Made by a program: the position numbers and the translations under genes
Shown: in pieces, positions 5,932 through 6,624 of the stretch
Numbering within the stretch: position 1 is the stretch's first letter
Layout: each line of letters opens with the position of its first letter
The notes under the pieces: generated by a model
What the model was told of the DNA's origin: nothing
What the model saw: the letters and a program-made list of their open reading frames with translations, nothing else
The model's database searches: none
Assembly: GCA_020718925.1 (NCBI GenBank)
Contig: DYRC01000229.1
Coordinates: 1 to 6,624, forward strand
From: Desulfonema limicola
GTDB taxonomy: Bacteria > Desulfobacterota > Desulfobacteria > Desulfobacterales > DYRC01
Direction: 5' to 3'
DNA length: 6,624 bases

Positions 5932-5995
5932 GAAGAAGCGAATACGCTGCCTTATATTATGAAGAGATAAATAATTAAATGAGACATCCCCACCT

Positions 5996-6624
5996 ATGAG
6001 CGATGATTACGACAATCCATGGAAAGAAGCGATAGAGCAGTATTTCAAAGAATTTGTCGCTTTCTTTTTTCCAAAGGCATACAGAAAGATAGACTGGTCA
6101 AAAGGCTACGTTTTTCTGGACAAAGAACTCCGGAAAATCACGAGAAAAGCCGAAATCAGCCGGAAATATGTGGACAAGCTGGTGCAGGTATGGCTTAAAA
6201 ATAAGAGCGAAATATGGGCTGCTGTCCATATTGACGTACAGAGTCAGACCGAAAAAGATTTCTCAAAACGGATGTATGTGTATAATTACCGGCTGTTTGA
6301 CAGATATGATCGTCATGCGGCAAGTTTCGCTGTTCTGGGAGATGCGGATACAAAATGGCGTCCTTCGATTTTCAGACAGAAACTGATGGACTGCGAAGTC
6401 AGATTCAGATTTCCGATAGTCAAGCTGTCTGATTACAGATATGAAGAACTTGAGAAAAGCAGCAATCCGTTCGCTATCGTTGTAATGGCGCATCTGAAGA
6501 CTTATGAGACCGCAAAAGACGATCCGAAACGGCTGAAAGAAAAGCTTGAAATGGTCAGGCATCTTTACCGTAAGGGGTTTTCTAAGCAGGATATTCTGAA
6601 TCTTTTCCGGTTCATTGACTGGAT
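5996..6624 (+). CDS. Rpn/YhgA-like nuclease/transposase-family protein, 3' end missing
   Basis: The frame is open from ATG 5996 to the window edge (209 residues, no stop), so the C-terminus is cut by the window. It resembles Rpn/YhgA-like proteins, a PD-(D/E)XK nuclease family annotated as recombination-promoting nuclease or putative transposase. Visible hallmarks are D60 in YVDKLV, then AAVHIDVQSQ (75-84), where D80-x-Q82 replaces the family's usual E-x-Q, then F89..RM..YNYRL..RY (89-104). VLGD, WRP, NPFAIVVMAHL (157-167) and a C-terminal LYRKGFSKQDI...FRFIDW stretch follow. Such genes are often multicopy and accessory. There is no clear ribosome binding site: the bases before ATG are CCCCACCT. 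An earlier ATG at 5979 is in another frame and stops at once. The frame is closed upstream by TAA at 5972-5974, so 5996 is the first possible ATG. Confidence 0.8.
   Translation, partial: MSDDYDNPWKEAIEQYFKEFVAFFFPKAYRKIDWSKGYVFLDKELRKITRKAEISRKYVDKLVQVWLKNKSEIWAAVHIDVQSQTEKDFSKRMYVYNYRLFDRYDRHAASFAVLGDADTKWRPSIFRQKLMDCEVRFRFPIVKLSDYRYEELEKSSNPFAIVVMAHLKTYETAKDDPKRLKEKLEMVRHLYRKGFSKQDILNLFRFIDW

Noticed and set aside
5928..5955. Possible hairpin terminator after the sensor-like gene (ATAAG...CTTAT with inner GCG/CGC)
   Set aside because: The stem is broken and weak (5 and 3 pairs), and no T-run follows.
6168..6386. 72-codon frame inside the Rpn-like gene
   Set aside because: It overlaps a conserved coding frame that is open from 5996 to the edge; it is a shadow.

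Overview
The window looks like chromosomal DNA of a mid-GC, Gram-negative-type anaerobe. My best guess is a Desulfobacterota-like (Desulfobacteraceae or Desulfococcaceae type) bacterium that uses propionyl-CoA/methylmalonyl-CoA chemistry. The taxonomic guess rests on the combination of a sodium-pumping methylmalonyl-CoA decarboxylase-type operon, an Rpn/YhgA-like gene, an ISAs1-like transposase fragment and short heptameric repeats. It is inference, not an observed identity.

Layout. Positions 9-551 (minus strand) hold the N-terminal part of an ISAs1/H-repeat-type transposase that stops early at the window edge. A 157-base divergent gap follows, with a good sigma70-type promoter (611-639) firing rightward. 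Positions 709-4900 (plus strand) hold a four-gene operon: a carboxyltransferase alpha subunit (709-2259), a sodium-translocating beta subunit (2278-3426), an OadG/MmdD-like small-subunit relative enlarged by a signal peptide and a periplasmic domain (3436-4350), and a biotin carrier protein (4460-4900). The first three genes are packed 9-18 bases apart. The last is separated by 109 bases containing heptameric repeats in both orientations around a perfect palindrome. After the operon, a roughly 100-base G/C-rich element that can fold as a closed stem with three hairpins (4898-4998) supplies the stop codon of the biotin carrier gene. Then come a membrane-anchored, mostly helical protein with two copies of an MCP-type four-helix-bundle-like unit and no output domain (5014-5931), and the start of an Rpn/YhgA-like nuclease/transposase-family gene that runs off the right edge (5996-6624).

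How the genes work together. The alpha subunit moves the carboxyl group of an acyl-CoA, most likely (S)-methylmalonyl-CoA, to biotin on the carrier protein. The beta subunit decarboxylates carboxybiotin in the membrane and exports sodium ions. The OadG-like protein should hold the complex together. No biotin carboxylase gene is present, which fits a decarboxylase rather than an ATP-dependent carboxylase. All six residues I recall as important for sodium coupling in Klebsiella OadB are present at one constant offset, so the pump is probably functional.

The least ordinary parts are the enlarged OadG-like subunit with a surface-protein-like motif before its membrane span, the two repeat elements placed within and just after the operon, and the tandem sensor-like protein without signalling output. 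I see no convincing complete new defence or mobile system in this window.
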